This document shows, in pieces, positions 15,496 through 23,793 of a stretch of DNA of 33,503 nt. Where the stretch lies: positions 1 to 33,503 of the forward strand of contig CAZAOE010000013.1 of the NCBI GenBank assembly GCA_964486685.1, in the 5' to 3' direction. The notes beneath the pieces were generated by a model that did not search any database, was not told the origin of the DNA, and worked only from the letters and a program-made list of their open reading frames with translations. The stretch comes from JAIOTH01 sp964486685 (GTDB lineage: Bacteria > Patescibacteriota > Patescibacteriia > UBA1558 > S5-K13). The position numbers were made by a program, and so were the translations under genes. The first letter of the stretch is position 1; every line of letters starts with the position of its first letter.

Positions 15496-16956
15496 CTACT
15501 TTTTAAATATCTCTTTCACAAATAACAAGTCTTGTTTAGTAATTATTTTTAATATAAGAGTTAAGGCAAAATAAGCGCTGGCGCCAGCCAACATAACTAA
15601 AGCCAAGTGGATTTTAGGAGATAGATATATAATCAATAAACCCATTACAGCACAAGCCAGCGCAATTTTTAGAATACTAATAAATATTTTTTTGGTCTCA
15701 AATTGGATTATTTGTCTGGCAGTTAAGGTATTTAATAATAAATAAGTAAAGGAGGCTATTACCGAGGCAATAGCGGCACCATTTTGAGCATAGAGAGGAA
15801 TTAAAATTAAATTAGCGATAATGCTGATTAACATAGTGATACCAATATTGCGAGTATGTTTTTTTTGTAGATTAACAGCATTTAATAAAGCACCCAAAGG
15901 AAAAGTTGGAAATATAAGAGGCACATTACAGATTAAAATTTGCAGAGTTAAAATACTGCCCTGAAATTCTGTTCCATAAATTTTTAAAATTATAGGACTA
16001 GCTAAACAAATTATACTTACAGCAATAGGTAAACTAATAATACTTAAGTAAATTAAACTTTGATTAAAAGTATTTTTGAGTTTTTCTTTTTCATAATTAA
16101 AAAAATGAGTAAAGGCCGGGTATAAAGAAGCAGCAAAGGCCATGGGTATAAATTGAAAGGCAAAGGTTATTTTATAAGCCAAGCCATAATAGCCCAAAGC
16201 TCTTTCACTGGCCATTTTAGATAAAAAAACCGAATCAATACTGCCGGATATTTTAATGAAAATAGTGGCCATAGCAAATGGCCAAGTAGTAATTAATAAT
16301 AAGCGGATAAATTCTTTATTCCAACGGGGAATTAGAGATATTTTATACTTAATTTTTAAAATCAGACCAGAATATATCAGATTAAAAGCACTGGCTGTTA
16401 AAAGTACTAATAAGAGCAAAAATGGTTCATGGGTTTTTTGTAACATCAAATAGCCCATACTAATTACAATGACTTGAAAAATAACAGCAAAAATACTTTC
16501 ATATTTTAAGTTATGTTTGCCCCTAATGACGGCATAAAATGTTAAAGTAAAGCCGTCAATTAACATAGTGACAATAGACAGATAAATCATTTTTTCTAAA
16601 TAGGGGTTATAATTCAATAATTTAGTAGTGATTAGGATAACCAAAATTACTAATAAAGAAGTGATTATTTTAATCCCTAAAACATTGCTGAGTAGTTTTT
16701 GATGTGATTCTTTGTTTTTAGCTATTTCTCGGTTTAATAAGCTGGCCAAGCCCAAATCCACAAAAACAGAAAAAAGCGTTACAAAAGAAATAGCAAAAAA
16801 ATATTTGGCTGTGTTTTCAGTACCGATTTGAGTGGCTAAATACGAAAAATAAGTGAAAGATATCACTTTTTGAATTACCAAGGCCATGGTGTAGTAGCTG
16901 GTATTTTTGACTAATTTATGGGAGGGGGAGTTATTTTCCATGAGGTAATTATACAT
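15496..16956 (-). CDS. Polysaccharide flippase (MOP/Wzx-like)
   Basis: About 486 residues with roughly 12-14 hydrophobic helices. The opening SHKLVKNTSYYTMALVIQKVISF, FVDLGLASLLNREIAKNK after helix two, and the repeated PFAMATIFIKISGSIDSVFLSK segment in the middle match the polysaccharide-synthesis (Wzx/RfbX) branch of the MATE/MOP superfamily. It should flip lipid-linked oligosaccharides to the outer face, completing the pathway of the neighbouring transferases. Start could be Met1 (16956) or Met6 (16941, MENNSPSHK). There is no Shine-Dalgarno site to decide. Confidence 0.88.
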   Translation of the reverse strand: MYNYLMENNSPSHKLVKNTSYYTMALVIQKVISFTYFSYLATQIGTENTAKYFFAISFVTLFSVFVDLGLASLLNREIAKNKESHQKLLSNVLGIKIITSLLVILVILITTKLLNYNPYLEKMIYLSIVTMLIDGFTLTFYAVIRGKHNLKYESIFAVIFQVIVISMGYLMLQKTHEPFLLLLVLLTASAFNLIYSGLILKIKYKISLIPRWNKEFIRLLLITTWPFAMATIFIKISGSIDSVFLSKMASERALGYYGLAYKITFAFQFIPMAFAASLYPAFTHFFNYEKEKLKNTFNQSLIYLSIISLPIAVSIICLASPIILKIYGTEFQGSILTLQILICNVPLIFPTFPLGALLNAVNLQKKHTRNIGITMLISIIANLILIPLYAQNGAAIASVIASFTYLLLNTLTARQIIQFETKKIFISILKIALACAVMGLLIIYLSPKIHLALVMLAGASAYFALTLILKIITKQDLLFVKEIFKK

Positions 16957-16971
16957 TATTTAAGCAGAAAC

Positions 16972-17000
16972 AAAAAACCCCGAGTTTGAGTGTCGGGGTT
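16972..17000 (-). terminator. Terminator between the 94-aa gene and the flippase
   Basis: On the minus strand AACCCCGA / TCGGGGTT, a perfect 8-bp stem, is followed by TTTTTT. It ends the transcript of the small hypothetical genes upstream, so the flippase probably needs its own promoter or read-through. Confidence 0.85.
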
Positions 17001-17032
17001 TGGGTAAGTAGTGTTAAAAATTAAATTATTTT

Positions 17033-17317
17033 TTAATTTTTTCGTTGATCTCTAGTAACTTGTTGTTGGGCTGACATAAATTCATTTCTATCTATTTTAT
17101 ATTTTTTTACTTCTTCTTCACTAAAAGACACCTTGTCTTTTATCCATTCCCAAAGAGTATTATTAGGATCTTTTGAATTATCATATTTATTTATTTTGTC
17201 TGTACTGACCCCCACCCCTTCTCCTGTAAAATTGTTATCATCATTTAATTCTATAGAGAATGTATAATTTTTAGGAATTGTTTGTAAATCTAAATAACTA
17301 ATTTTGATGTACTTCAT
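17033..17317 (-). CDS. Orphan 94-aa protein
   Basis: I recognise no family. It is a soluble protein, rich in Asp, Asn and Lys, with a beta-rich start (KYIKISYLDLQTIPKNYTFSIEL), a Gly/Val turn region (GEGVGVST) and an amphipathic C-terminal helix with SEEEVKKYKIDRNEFM. There are no cysteines and no signal peptide. It follows the 220-aa gene by 26 bp on the same strand and is closed by a strong terminator at 16972-17000, so the two may be one transcript. Confidence 0.55.
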   Translation of the reverse strand: MKYIKISYLDLQTIPKNYTFSIELNDDNNFTGEGVGVSTDKINKYDNSKDPNNTLWEWIKDKVSFSEEEVKKYKIDRNEFMSAQQQVTRDQRKN

Positions 17318-17343
17318 ATTTTTTATATTAATTAATTTTTAAA

Positions 17344-18006
17344 TTAGAAATGTTCTTGATTAATTCCAACTACAAGATTCGTTTTTTCAATTTCATTAAT
17401 GGAAATTTTGTGGGGATTAATATAAAAAAAATTACCTATAAAGCCTTTGTAATTTATTAAGTTTTTTAATTTTTTAGAACATGAATTACATAGTTTTAGA
17501 TTTTCTATAATTTTAATTGGAGAAAATAATTTTTTTTCTTTACCACATTTTTGACAAGTATTATCCCTAATTAAGGAACAAGTCTTTTTAAAAATTTCAA
17601 TTTTATTTAATAATTCATCGTAATCTTTTTTAATTTTTATTTTTTCAATTCTAACTTCTGATGGTATAACATTATTGCAAATTTCATTGAATTCTTTTTT
17701 GGATATCTTACCGCAAATATATCTTTTAGCAACGGATACGCCCGCTACCTTACCAAATACAATTAAGTCTATGCTTATATCAGGTTTTCTTTGAAGTAAT
17801 TTTGAATATTCTTCTTTATTGATTCTTCCTTTTGCAAATTGGTCATTAAGCGTTTCTATTATTTTTTCCATTTTTACTTCAATATTTACAATTTTTTTAT
17901 TAATCCGCTCCTGCTCTCTTTGTGTTCTTTTTGCTTCTCTTTCGACTTCATTTGTCGCTTTATTTGCTGCAGTGTTTATTGATCTTAATACTGATTTATA
18001 GCCCAT
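17344..18006 (-). CDS. Coiled-coil protein with SHOCT-like segments and a zinc ribbon
   Basis: A 220-residue soluble protein of unknown function. Residues about 15-60 are highly charged and should form a coiled coil. FAKGRINKEEYSKLLQR (about 58-74) resembles the short SHOCT helix-turn motif, and a second similar stretch, YICGKISKKEFNEIC, lies near 96-110. A four-cysteine zinc ribbon follows (CQKCGK ... CNSCSK, about 155-180). SHOCT segments are often found on proteins linked to oligomerisation or membrane stress, but that is only an analogy. It lies upstream of the 94-aa gene. Confidence 0.6.
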   Translation of the reverse strand: MGYKSVLRSINTAANKATNEVEREAKRTQREQERINKKIVNIEVKMEKIIETLNDQFAKGRINKEEYSKLLQRKPDISIDLIVFGKVAGVSVAKRYICGKISKKEFNEICNNVIPSEVRIEKIKIKKDYDELLNKIEIFKKTCSLIRDNTCQKCGKEKKLFSPIKIIENLKLCNSCSKKLKNLINYKGFIGNFFYINPHKISINEIEKTNLVVGINQEHF

Positions 18007-18100
18007 AATATTTTATTAAATAATAATTTAGTTCGCGAACCAGAAATATGCTATTATGCGATGTTTTTTTGTAAAAAAATTAATTGAATTTTGGCACTTT

Positions 18101-18916
18101 TTATTCCATTGCCCACAATTCTTTAAAAGATTCAACTATTATTTCACTTTCAATGTCTTCAGTGATTCCATATTTTGTTCTAACTTGAGTTTTATATTTT
18201 TCTATCAGCTCATTATTTAAATCAATATTCTTTTCAATATCATCCAAAGTAGCACCAGCTTTAATAGGATATTTAATATCAGCCTCATTCATAGCCTTAT
18301 CTTCTGCTGCAACAATTTCTTTAAAAATTTGTTTTCTTTTTTCTTCAGTAAAACCAAACCTATCTTCTGATTTTTCTCTTTGGCTTAAGTATTCTTCAAG
18401 ATTTTCTTTAATATCATATGATGTTTCATAACCTAATCTATTATTTTTTTTAGCAATTTCAGAAGTTACATTCCCTAGTTCTCCATTAGGTGCCCATATA
18501 GCTGTTCCTACATCATAAGCTCCATTAGACAACTCTTGATCACTATATAAAAATAATATTATTTCATCTATGTCACTGTCTTTTATTGTTAATTCGGATA
18601 TTATTTTATCAATTGTTGGTTTTACTTGATTTTCCTTAATATCAGGAGAGACGACTATTCTATAAAGCATTTTTTTATCAGTTGGCAGGTTTATAATTTC
18701 TTGTGTTGTATAATCAGAAAGCAATTTGTTACCTAGTGCTTTATGGCTTTGATCTTCACTTTCAACGATTTCATAATCAATGGGAAAAGCTTGATTTATT
18801 GCGTTATTTGGTATTTTTGTATTGGCTGGTGTTTTATCAGTTTTCGTTGAATTATTATCAGTACAACCCGACAAAAAAAATATGCCAACGATAAGTAGAA
18901 TAATTATTTTTTTCAT
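18101..18916 (-). CDS. Putative lipoprotein of unknown function
   Basis: A 271-residue protein beginning MKKIIILLIVGIFFLSGCTD: a short basic start, hydrophobic core and lipobox LSGC with Cys18 as the lipidated residue. After a low-complexity Thr/Asn/Lys linker there is an alpha/beta domain (about 45-155, including YRIVVSPDIKENQVKPTIDKI) and a helical C-terminal part. The middle resembles a generic ligand or partner-binding fold, with no motif I can name. It should sit on the outside of the cytoplasmic membrane. It is a single gene with no clear Shine-Dalgarno site. Confidence 0.7.
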   Translation of the reverse strand: MKKIIILLIVGIFFLSGCTDNNSTKTDKTPANTKIPNNAINQAFPIDYEIVESEDQSHKALGNKLLSDYTTQEIINLPTDKKMLYRIVVSPDIKENQVKPTIDKIISELTIKDSDIDEIILFLYSDQELSNGAYDVGTAIWAPNGELGNVTSEIAKKNNRLGYETSYDIKENLEEYLSQREKSEDRFGFTEEKRKQIFKEIVAAEDKAMNEADIKYPIKAGATLDDIEKNIDLNNELIEKYKTQVRTKYGITEDIESEIIVESFKELWAME

Positions 18917-18957
18917 ATGTTTTAAATGTTTTTATATTAATTATTATATAATTCTAC

Positions 18958-19488
18958 CTAATAGATTTCAGGATTTTTAAATGGGATTAGAGCCAGAACA
19001 ACAGCTTCAGTATAATATTTTGTTCTATCAATAATATTTCCAGTTAAAATTCCTACTGATCCATTTTTTTCTTTTGAGTTTGTATATCCAAAAACAATAT
19101 CATCAGCTTCTCCTAATTCTTTTCCAGCGTTAATTAATTCAATGATTTTTTTAGGAAGAAAAAATGTCCCTGTTCTTGCTTTTCCAATAATTTTTTTAGA
19201 TTGAACAATAATCCAAGCAAAAACTTCCATTTCATCATTATTTTTTTCAGCTCCTCCTTCAATTCCAACCCAAAAGTCAGCATTTTGATATTTAGTTTTT
19301 GCGTTGTTAACTCTATTAATAGCGCCCGTCATTGTTTCTTGATCATTCATTGGTTGATCTCCAACATCTGAAGAGGCTGAAATACTTTCAAATTCAAATT
19401 TTTCCGAGGGAAACATTTTTTCAAATCCAATTTTTACAGCATTAATTTTGGTTGGATTTTTTGAGGCAATAATTACTTTTTTTATCAT
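18958..19488 (-). CDS. DUF84 family inosine/xanthosine triphosphatase (YjjX-like)
   Basis: A 176-residue protein matching the YjjX/DUF84 family in length and pattern: IIASKNPTKINAVKIGFEKMF at the start, SDVGDQPMNDQETMTGAINR near residue 45, FWVGIEGGAE near 72, and GSVGILTGNIIDRTKYYTEAV near the end. These enzymes hydrolyse non-canonical purine triphosphates (ITP, XTP) and so keep deaminated bases out of RNA and DNA. The gene stands alone between two orphan genes. Confidence 0.87.
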   Translation of the reverse strand: MIKKVIIASKNPTKINAVKIGFEKMFPSEKFEFESISASSDVGDQPMNDQETMTGAINRVNNAKTKYQNADFWVGIEGGAEKNNDEMEVFAWIIVQSKKIIGKARTGTFFLPKKIIELINAGKELGEADDIVFGYTNSKEKNGSVGILTGNIIDRTKYYTEAVVLALIPFKNPEIY

Positions 19489-19548
19489 ATATTATTAAAA
19501 TGATTGATTTATATTTTAATAATAAACCTATTAATATAATTTTACAAT

Positions 19549-19594
19549 AAAAAACCCCGAGTTTGAGAACTGAAGTTTATCTGCTTTGTCGGGA
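19549..19594 (-). terminator. Weak terminator-like hairpin
   Basis: CCCGA and TCGGG pair across a 28-nt loop, followed on the minus strand by TTTTTT. It shares CCCCGAGTTTGAG with the terminator at 16972, so it may be a decayed copy. It would end the 111-aa gene. Confidence 0.4.
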
Positions 19595-19732
19595 GTTATT
19601 TTTTAATAATACTTTTATTATTATATTAGATATTTTATTTATTGTATTTTTTTCATAATATCATCTTTTTAGATTTATTGAATATAACGTTAAATATATG
19701 AGAAGTTTTTGTTATGTGATGTAATAAAAACT

Positions 19733-20068
19733 CTATTTATATATGTTGTATCCATTTAATAAAATGTTTGCCTCAATAAATTTATCTTCCTCTGTCCATT
19801 CTTGTGGTGATTTTGTATAGATATCCAATAAATCCCATAAAATTTTGCCCCTGTTTAGTATAAAAATGACATTATAAATCCCTAGACGATAATTTCTTTC
19901 AATAATGTCTTTTAGTTTATCTGGGGCAAAATTATATTTATCTAACACTTCTTTTGTGCGTTCAGCCTGCATAAATTTATTAAGGGTTTTTTCAAACTTT
20001 TCAGTTTCTTTTTTGTGATTTTTAATACTATGAGGATGTCCCGTAAATATGTATTTTAGAATTCCCAT
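19733..20068 (-). CDS. Orphan 111-aa protein
   Basis: I recognise no family. It is a charged, mostly helical soluble protein: a basic start (MGILKYIFTGHPHSIKNHKKE), a helix-rich middle with RNYRLGIYNVIFILNRGKILWDLLDIY, and an acidic stretch SPQEWTEEDKFIEANILL. There is no signal peptide or metal motif. It has no Shine-Dalgarno site, as is usual here. It stands alone between gaps of about 240 bp, and the sole support for coding is the open frame and its normal composition. Confidence 0.5.
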   Translation of the reverse strand: MGILKYIFTGHPHSIKNHKKETEKFEKTLNKFMQAERTKEVLDKYNFAPDKLKDIIERNYRLGIYNVIFILNRGKILWDLLDIYTKSPQEWTEEDKFIEANILLNGYNIYK

Positions 20069-20122
20069 AATTTATGATTTTATTTAATAGATAGAGTTTT
20101 TTATTATTTTACATAATGTGTC

Positions 20123-20173
20123 CCAGATGATCCGAAGTTGTGAAGCGATAGCGAAACAATTTTGGATATCTGG
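20123..20173. repeat. 51-bp inverted repeat between orphan genes
   Basis: CCAGATGATCCGAAGTTGT at the left pairs with ACAATTTTGGATATCTGG at the right, with four small differences, around a loop holding AAGCGATAGCG. It has no U tract. The gap 20069-20312 otherwise shows nothing I recognise. Confidence 0.6.
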
Positions 20174-20312
20174 TGTTAGATGATGTTGCGACTATATTTG
20201 GTTATTAAAAGATTAATTTTCAGATAATTTTCTAATGTTGAAATTATATATTTCTTTTAAATAAAGGAGCAATTTTGTCTAACTCTTTTTATACGAACTT
20301 ATTGATTTTTTA

Positions 20313-20642
20313 TTATTCAAAGTTTATTAATTGTAAAATATCTATTGGCACCTCTTCGTATGGATGTGCTTTTTTGATAGCATTAATAACTTCTTTAACT
20401 TTGTCCTGCTCACACACAAACTCAATTTTAACCTCCTCTACTTTTTCAATCTCGCCTTGCTTGCCAATGGCCGGATTAGAACCCTCCATCGGTAGAAAAT
20501 ATCCATACCCATTTGTCACAAAGGCACAATAAGTATAGTTGCCAATTACACCTCCACCTGCTTTTCCAATTGCTAGACGAATATTATCAGCAGTGTCTTT
20601 GGGGCAATAGGTTTGGATTTTTACAATTTTACTTGGTTTCAT
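20313..20642 (-). CDS. Stand-alone NIF3/YqfO-insert-like domain protein
   Basis: A 109-residue protein resembling the small ferredoxin-like (CutA/PII-like) domain inserted in YqfO-type NIF3 proteins: VKIQTYCPKDTADNIRLAIGKAGGGVIGNYTYCAF at the start, a Gly/Pro-rich FLPMEGSNPAIGKQGEIEKVEEVKIEF middle, and the conserved end AIKKAHPYEEVPIDIL. Here it stands without the NIF3 metal domains. Stand-alone members of this family are known, but their role is unclear; a trimeric binding protein is the usual guess. Confidence 0.75.
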   Translation of the reverse strand: MKPSKIVKIQTYCPKDTADNIRLAIGKAGGGVIGNYTYCAFVTNGYGYFLPMEGSNPAIGKQGEIEKVEEVKIEFVCEQDKVKEVINAIKKAHPYEEVPIDILQLINFE

Positions 20643-20765
20643 AGAAATAAAATTAAATTTTAGATAATTATTTATGTACGAATTTATTTGGTTTTAAGTA
20701 CATTGTTCGCATAAAAATATAGTATTTATACCCTAATAATACCTCCAATAATCTGATTGTACAAT

Positions 20766-20794
20766 AAAAAAACCAGTCCTTGTAAAGACTGGTT
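20766..20794 (-). terminator. Terminator after the degenerate receiver gene
   Basis: AACCAGTC / GACTGGTT is a perfect 8-bp stem with an 8-nt loop followed by TTTTT on the minus strand, 15 bp after the stop codon at 20809. Confidence 0.88.
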
Positions 20795-20808
20795 GATTAT
20801 TTTTGGAA

Positions 20809-21315
20809 TTATATGGAATTTCTTTTTGATATTCTTCGGATTAAGTCTAGCAATATTGTTGCAGGCATAGTGATTTCTAATTCAATATAGGCGATTTTTG
20901 GATCAATACCCAGAATTCTTAGGTGTTTTTCGAATTTTTTTATTGTTCTGACAGGTTCAGTAGTTAAAATTCCGATTTTATTGGGATGAATCCAGCTTGG
21001 AATATTTGGAAATAAAAATTTAGTTTCTTCCTTTTCAGGTTGCAAAAGACTATATAATAACTGCAAACCTAAACAAGTAGTTCTTCCATTCTTCCAACTC
21101 TCTGAATAGATTTTTATCCAATTATCATCAAGACCAGGGTCAATCATAGTGTTGAATATTACAATATCATATTCATTTTCCGAAATTTTCTGTACAGCAT
21201 CTGTTGCATTTTTTACACATGAAAGCTCATACCCTCCATCAGCATATACATGACCTGTGAGCATCCGGAGACTAGAACATACATCTGGGTCTATCCATAA
21301 TACTTTTATCTTCAT
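20809..21315 (-). CDS. Degenerate response-regulator receiver protein
   Basis: A 168-residue protein that follows the CheY-like pattern: KVLWIDPD gives the acidic pair (Asp9, Asp11), a first helix and NATDAVQKISENEYDIVIFNTMID follow, and KIGILTTEPV corresponds to the strand before the conserved Lys/Thr. At the phosphorylation site the usual Asp is Asn55 (IFNTM), so phosphorylation is unlikely. An insertion (about 70-105) and a helical tail replace the rest. There is no output domain. It has a perfect AGGAGG 5 nt before the ATG and its own terminator, so it forms a single-gene unit like 157-387 and 5306-5734. The receiver call is by pattern and could be wrong. Confidence 0.6.
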   Translation of the reverse strand: MKIKVLWIDPDVCSSLRMLTGHVYADGGYELSCVKNATDAVQKISENEYDIVIFNTMIDPGLDDNWIKIYSESWKNGRTTCLGLQLLYSLLQPEKEETKFLFPNIPSWIHPNKIGILTTEPVRTIKKFEKHLRILGIDPKIAYIELEITMPATILLDLIRRISKRNSI

Positions 21316-21320
21316 GAGAT

Positions 21321-21326
21321 CCTCCT
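21321..21326 (-). promoter_or_regulatory. Strong Shine-Dalgarno site AGGAGG
   Basis: AGGAGG lies 5 nt before the ATG at 21315, the third such site in the window. Confidence 0.8.
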
Positions 21327-21384
21327 ATAAATATTATTTTTTTATTCTATCAGCATCTTACATTTATATTCTAAAAAATGCAAG

Positions 21385-21411
21385 AAAAATAGCCCCCTAA
21401 AGAGGCTATTT
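21385..21411 (-). terminator. Terminator after rpsI
   Basis: AAATAGCC / GGCTATTT pairs perfectly around a 9-nt loop and runs into a T tract on the minus strand. It ends the rplM-rpsI unit. Confidence 0.85.
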
Positions 21412-21434
21412 CAATATGCAATAGATAATATATC

Positions 21435-21827
21435 TTAACGTTTTGACCATTGAGGAGCTTTTCGGGCGCGTTTTAAACCAGGTTTTTTTCTTTCTTTAAC
21501 TCTAGGATCTCTGGTTAAAAAGTCCTTGCTTTTGAAACTTTTTCGGGCGGAGGCATCTATTTTTAATAAACCCCGAGCAATGCCTAATCTAATGGCCTCG
21601 GCCTGTCCTTTTTTGCCACTACCCTTAACTTTAATAGTAATTTTATATTTATTAGTGACATTTAAAAGATTTAAAGGAGCCAAAACAATATCTTCTAAAA
21701 TCTTATTACTAAAATAATCACTCAAAGTTTTTTCATTAATTGTAATTTCACCTTTTCCATTATAAATCCTGACACTGGCAGAAGCGCTTTTTCTTTTTCC
21801 TATAGAGTAAGTATATTTTTCAGTCAT
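21435..21827 (-). CDS. rpsI: 30S ribosomal protein S9
   Basis: 130 residues, normal length: SIGKRKSASASVRIYNGKGEITIN at the start, KVKGSGKKGQAEAIRLGIARGL in the middle, and the conserved tail GLKRARKAPQWSKR, whose C-terminal basic residues reach the P-site tRNA in the 30S subunit. It follows rplM by 18 bp in the usual L13-S9 pair and is closed by a terminator. Confidence 0.97.
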   Translation of the reverse strand: MTEKYTYSIGKRKSASASVRIYNGKGEITINEKTLSDYFSNKILEDIVLAPLNLLNVTNKYKITIKVKGSGKKGQAEAIRLGIARGLLKIDASARKSFKSKDFLTRDPRVKERKKPGLKRARKAPQWSKR

Positions 21828-21845
21828 ATTTATTCTTTATTAAAT

Positions 21846-22196
21846 TTATTTTTTAATTTTCAATCTTTTCAGCATTAATTTTCTTAATTTGTTTTTAGGT
21901 AACATATGAGCAACACAATTTTTAAGAAGAATGTCGGCTTTTTGAGGAAATAAATCTTTCAATTTAATGGTTTTTAAATTGCCCACATAGCCAGTATGGT
22001 GATAATATTTTTTATTAGCTAATTTATTACCAGTAAATTTCATTTGAGCAGCATTAATAACTTCTACATTATCTCCGGCATCTATATGGGGCTGATAAGA
22101 TGGCTTAGTTTTACCCATTAAATGTATGGCTATTTCAGTAGATAATCTGCCCATGCTTTGGTTGGTAGCGTCTAGTTTTATTGTTTCACGTTTCAT
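21846..22196 (-). CDS. rplM: 50S ribosomal protein L13, short form
   Basis: A 116-residue protein with the L13 core: DATNQSMGRLSTEIAIHLMGK, INAAQMKFTGNKLANKKYYHHTGYVG, and AHMLPKNKLRKLMLKRLKI. Most bacterial L13 proteins are about 142 residues; this one lacks roughly 25 residues, mostly at the C-terminus after the MLP-N region, a shortening often met in CPR ribosomes. It is first in the L13-S9 pair and has no Shine-Dalgarno site. Confidence 0.95.
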   Translation of the reverse strand: MKRETIKLDATNQSMGRLSTEIAIHLMGKTKPSYQPHIDAGDNVEVINAAQMKFTGNKLANKKYYHHTGYVGNLKTIKLKDLFPQKADILLKNCVAHMLPKNKLRKLMLKRLKIKK

Positions 22197-22257
22197 ATGT
22201 CAATTTTAAATTTTAATTTATAAATTTTAATTGGATTTTAATTTTTTTAATTTAACT

Positions 22258-22418
22258 AAGGTAAATTACCAATTTGAAATTTTCAATTTTCATTTAACTT
22301 TACAATGATACAATTTTCAATATTTCTCAATTTATATTTTTTGTGGTAAATGTGTTAGCTAGATATTGATAATTGAAATATTGAATATTAAATGTAAATT
22401 GTAAATTGATAATTGAAA
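22258..22418. repeat. AT-rich inverted repeat (MITE-like), copy 4
   Basis: TTACCAATTTGAAATTTTC at the left is answered at the right by ATTAAATGTAAATTGTAAATTGATAATTG. It fills the gap between rplQ and rplM and reaches almost to the rplQ stop codon. Such a long AT hairpin could separate the two ribosomal units. Confidence 0.75.
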
Positions 22419-22419
22419 A

Positions 22420-22773
22420 TTATTTGCTGAATACCAAATAAGCCATTTCTGCTCCGTCACCTTTTCTGTTTTCAGCTTTGACAATTTTTAAATAGCCACC
22501 TTTTCTATCTTTATATTTGGGACCAAAGACCTCTAAAAGTTTTTTAATAGCATTGTCGGAATTTAGTTTTGTTTTTAAATATCTTTTGGTATTTAATTCG
22601 TTTTTAGCGGACTTAGTGATTAATTTTTCTAAATATGATTTTACAACTTTAGCTTTGGCTTTGGTGGTTTTTACTTTTTCAAATAAAACAATCTGACCAG
22701 CCAGGTTTTTAATTAGGGCCTTGCGAGGTCCAGTTTTTCTATCTAAAATTTTAGTTTTATTTTTATGACGCAT
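22420..22773 (-). CDS. rplQ: 50S ribosomal protein L17
   Basis: 117 residues, normal length: RKTGPRKALIKNLAGQIVLFEKVKTTKAKAKVVKSYLEKLIT and the C-terminal KYKDRKGGYLKIVKAENRKGDGAEMAYLVF are typical of L17. It is the last gene of the alpha operon, after rpoA. A 20-bp GC palindrome separates it from rpoA, so the operon has acquired an insertion between these two genes. Confidence 0.97.
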   Translation of the reverse strand: MRHKNKTKILDRKTGPRKALIKNLAGQIVLFEKVKTTKAKAKVVKSYLEKLITKSAKNELNTKRYLKTKLNSDNAIKKLLEVFGPKYKDRKGGYLKIVKAENRKGDGAEMAYLVFSK

Positions 22774-22800
22774 ATTTTTAGGTAGTAGGTAGTTAGGTTG

Positions 22801-22820
22801 CCTGCCTGCCGGCAGGCAGG
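22801..22820. repeat. Perfect 20-bp GC palindrome
   Basis: CCTGCCTGCCGGCAGGCAGG is its own reverse complement. It splits a TAGTTAGG/TAGGAAGTAG repeat between rpoA and rplQ. Related copies: 10145, 32142 and, in longer form, 4761 and 30424. Confidence 0.9.
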
Positions 22821-22882
22821 TAGGAAGTAGCTTATTAGGTTGTAGGGCTTAGAACGTAAAGTAGCGGAGCTACTAACGTTCT

Positions 22883-23692
22883 TTATTTTTTAAATTTTTT
22901 CTTAGTAGCAGTTTTTTTGGTAGGTTTTTTAGCTGGTTTAACTTTCTTGGCAGGTTTAGCTTTTTTAGGGGTAGGCTTTTTAGCTGGTTTAGCTTTTTTA
23001 GTTAAAACTTTTTTTTGAGGAATTAATTCTAAGTGATTTATTAAAACTTTTACGGTTTTAGCCACAGCATCTTCAGGGCTAATTGTGCCGTCGGTTTGAA
23101 TTTTCATTTTTAATTTTTCATAATCAGTTCTTTTTCCAACTCGAATAGATTCAACATTAAAACTAACATTAACAATTGGAGAATAAACAGAATCAATACT
23201 AATTTCGTTAGCAGCCAAACTTTCATCAGTTCTGCTTTCTACTGTTTCATAGCCCTGACCCCTTTTAGCGGTCATTTCAATTTCTAGTTCGGCTTTTTTA
23301 TCGGTTAAATGAGCAAGAATCAAATCAGGGTTAGCTATTTCGGCTTGAGCGTTTTTATCAATGTCTTTGGCTTTAACATCTCTTTCGCCCTTGATTTTTA
23401 ATTTTAATTTTACGGGCTCATCAGATAATAAACTTAGTCGGATTTTTTTAATATTCAATATGACCTCTACTAAATCTTCTTTAACATGAGGAAGGACAGA
23501 AAATTCATGATTTGCTCCCTTAATTTTTATTTTAGTAATAGCAGCTCCAGTTAAAGATGATAATAAAACCCGGCGTAAAGAATTGGCAATAGTAATGCCA
23601 TAGCCAGGAAATAGTGGTTCAATTATGAGCTGAGTTTTATTTTTTTTAATTTCTTTATAGCTGATTGTTTTTGGTAATGGTAAATTTTCCAT
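22883..23692 (-). CDS. rpoA: RNA polymerase alpha subunit without C-terminal domain
   Basis: A 269-residue alpha subunit; the usual length is near 315-330. The N-terminal domain is complete: FPGYGITIANSLRRVLLSSLTGAAITKIKIKG near residue 30 (dimerisation and beta contact), HEFSVLPHVKEDLVEVILNIK, and the second half with NVSFNVESIRVGKRTDYEKLKM. At about residue 225, where the linker to the DNA- and activator-binding alpha-CTD should start, the protein instead runs into a 43-residue tail of Lys, Pro, Ala and Thr (KKAKPAKKPTPKKAK and repeats), like histone H1 tails. No helix-hairpin-helix region is left. It lies after rpsD in the alpha operon. Confidence 0.95.
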   Translation of the reverse strand: MENLPLPKTISYKEIKKNKTQLIIEPLFPGYGITIANSLRRVLLSSLTGAAITKIKIKGANHEFSVLPHVKEDLVEVILNIKKIRLSLLSDEPVKLKLKIKGERDVKAKDIDKNAQAEIANPDLILAHLTDKKAELEIEMTAKRGQGYETVESRTDESLAANEISIDSVYSPIVNVSFNVESIRVGKRTDYEKLKMKIQTDGTISPEDAVAKTVKVLINHLELIPQKKVLTKKAKPAKKPTPKKAKPAKKVKPAKKPTKKTATKKKFKK

Positions 23693-23752
23693 TTTTTGTT
23701 TTATAAATTGTTAAATGGTTATATTGTTAAATGGTTTCGTCCAAGGGCCGAT

Positions 23753-23765
23753 CACCCTTTGGGTG
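23753..23765. repeat. Small GC-rich hairpin
   Basis: CACCC TTT GGGTG, a 5-bp perfect hairpin within GGGCCGATCACCCTTTGGGT. It lies inside a stretch of TTGTTAAATGGTT repeats upstream of rpoA and is likely another small inserted palindrome. Confidence 0.45.
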
Positions 23766-23793
23766 AAAATTGTTAAATGGTTGAATTGTTAAA

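Noticed and set aside
20275..20532. 85-codon plus-strand frame
   Set aside because: It overlaps the NIF3-insert-like gene on the other strand, which has clear family motifs.
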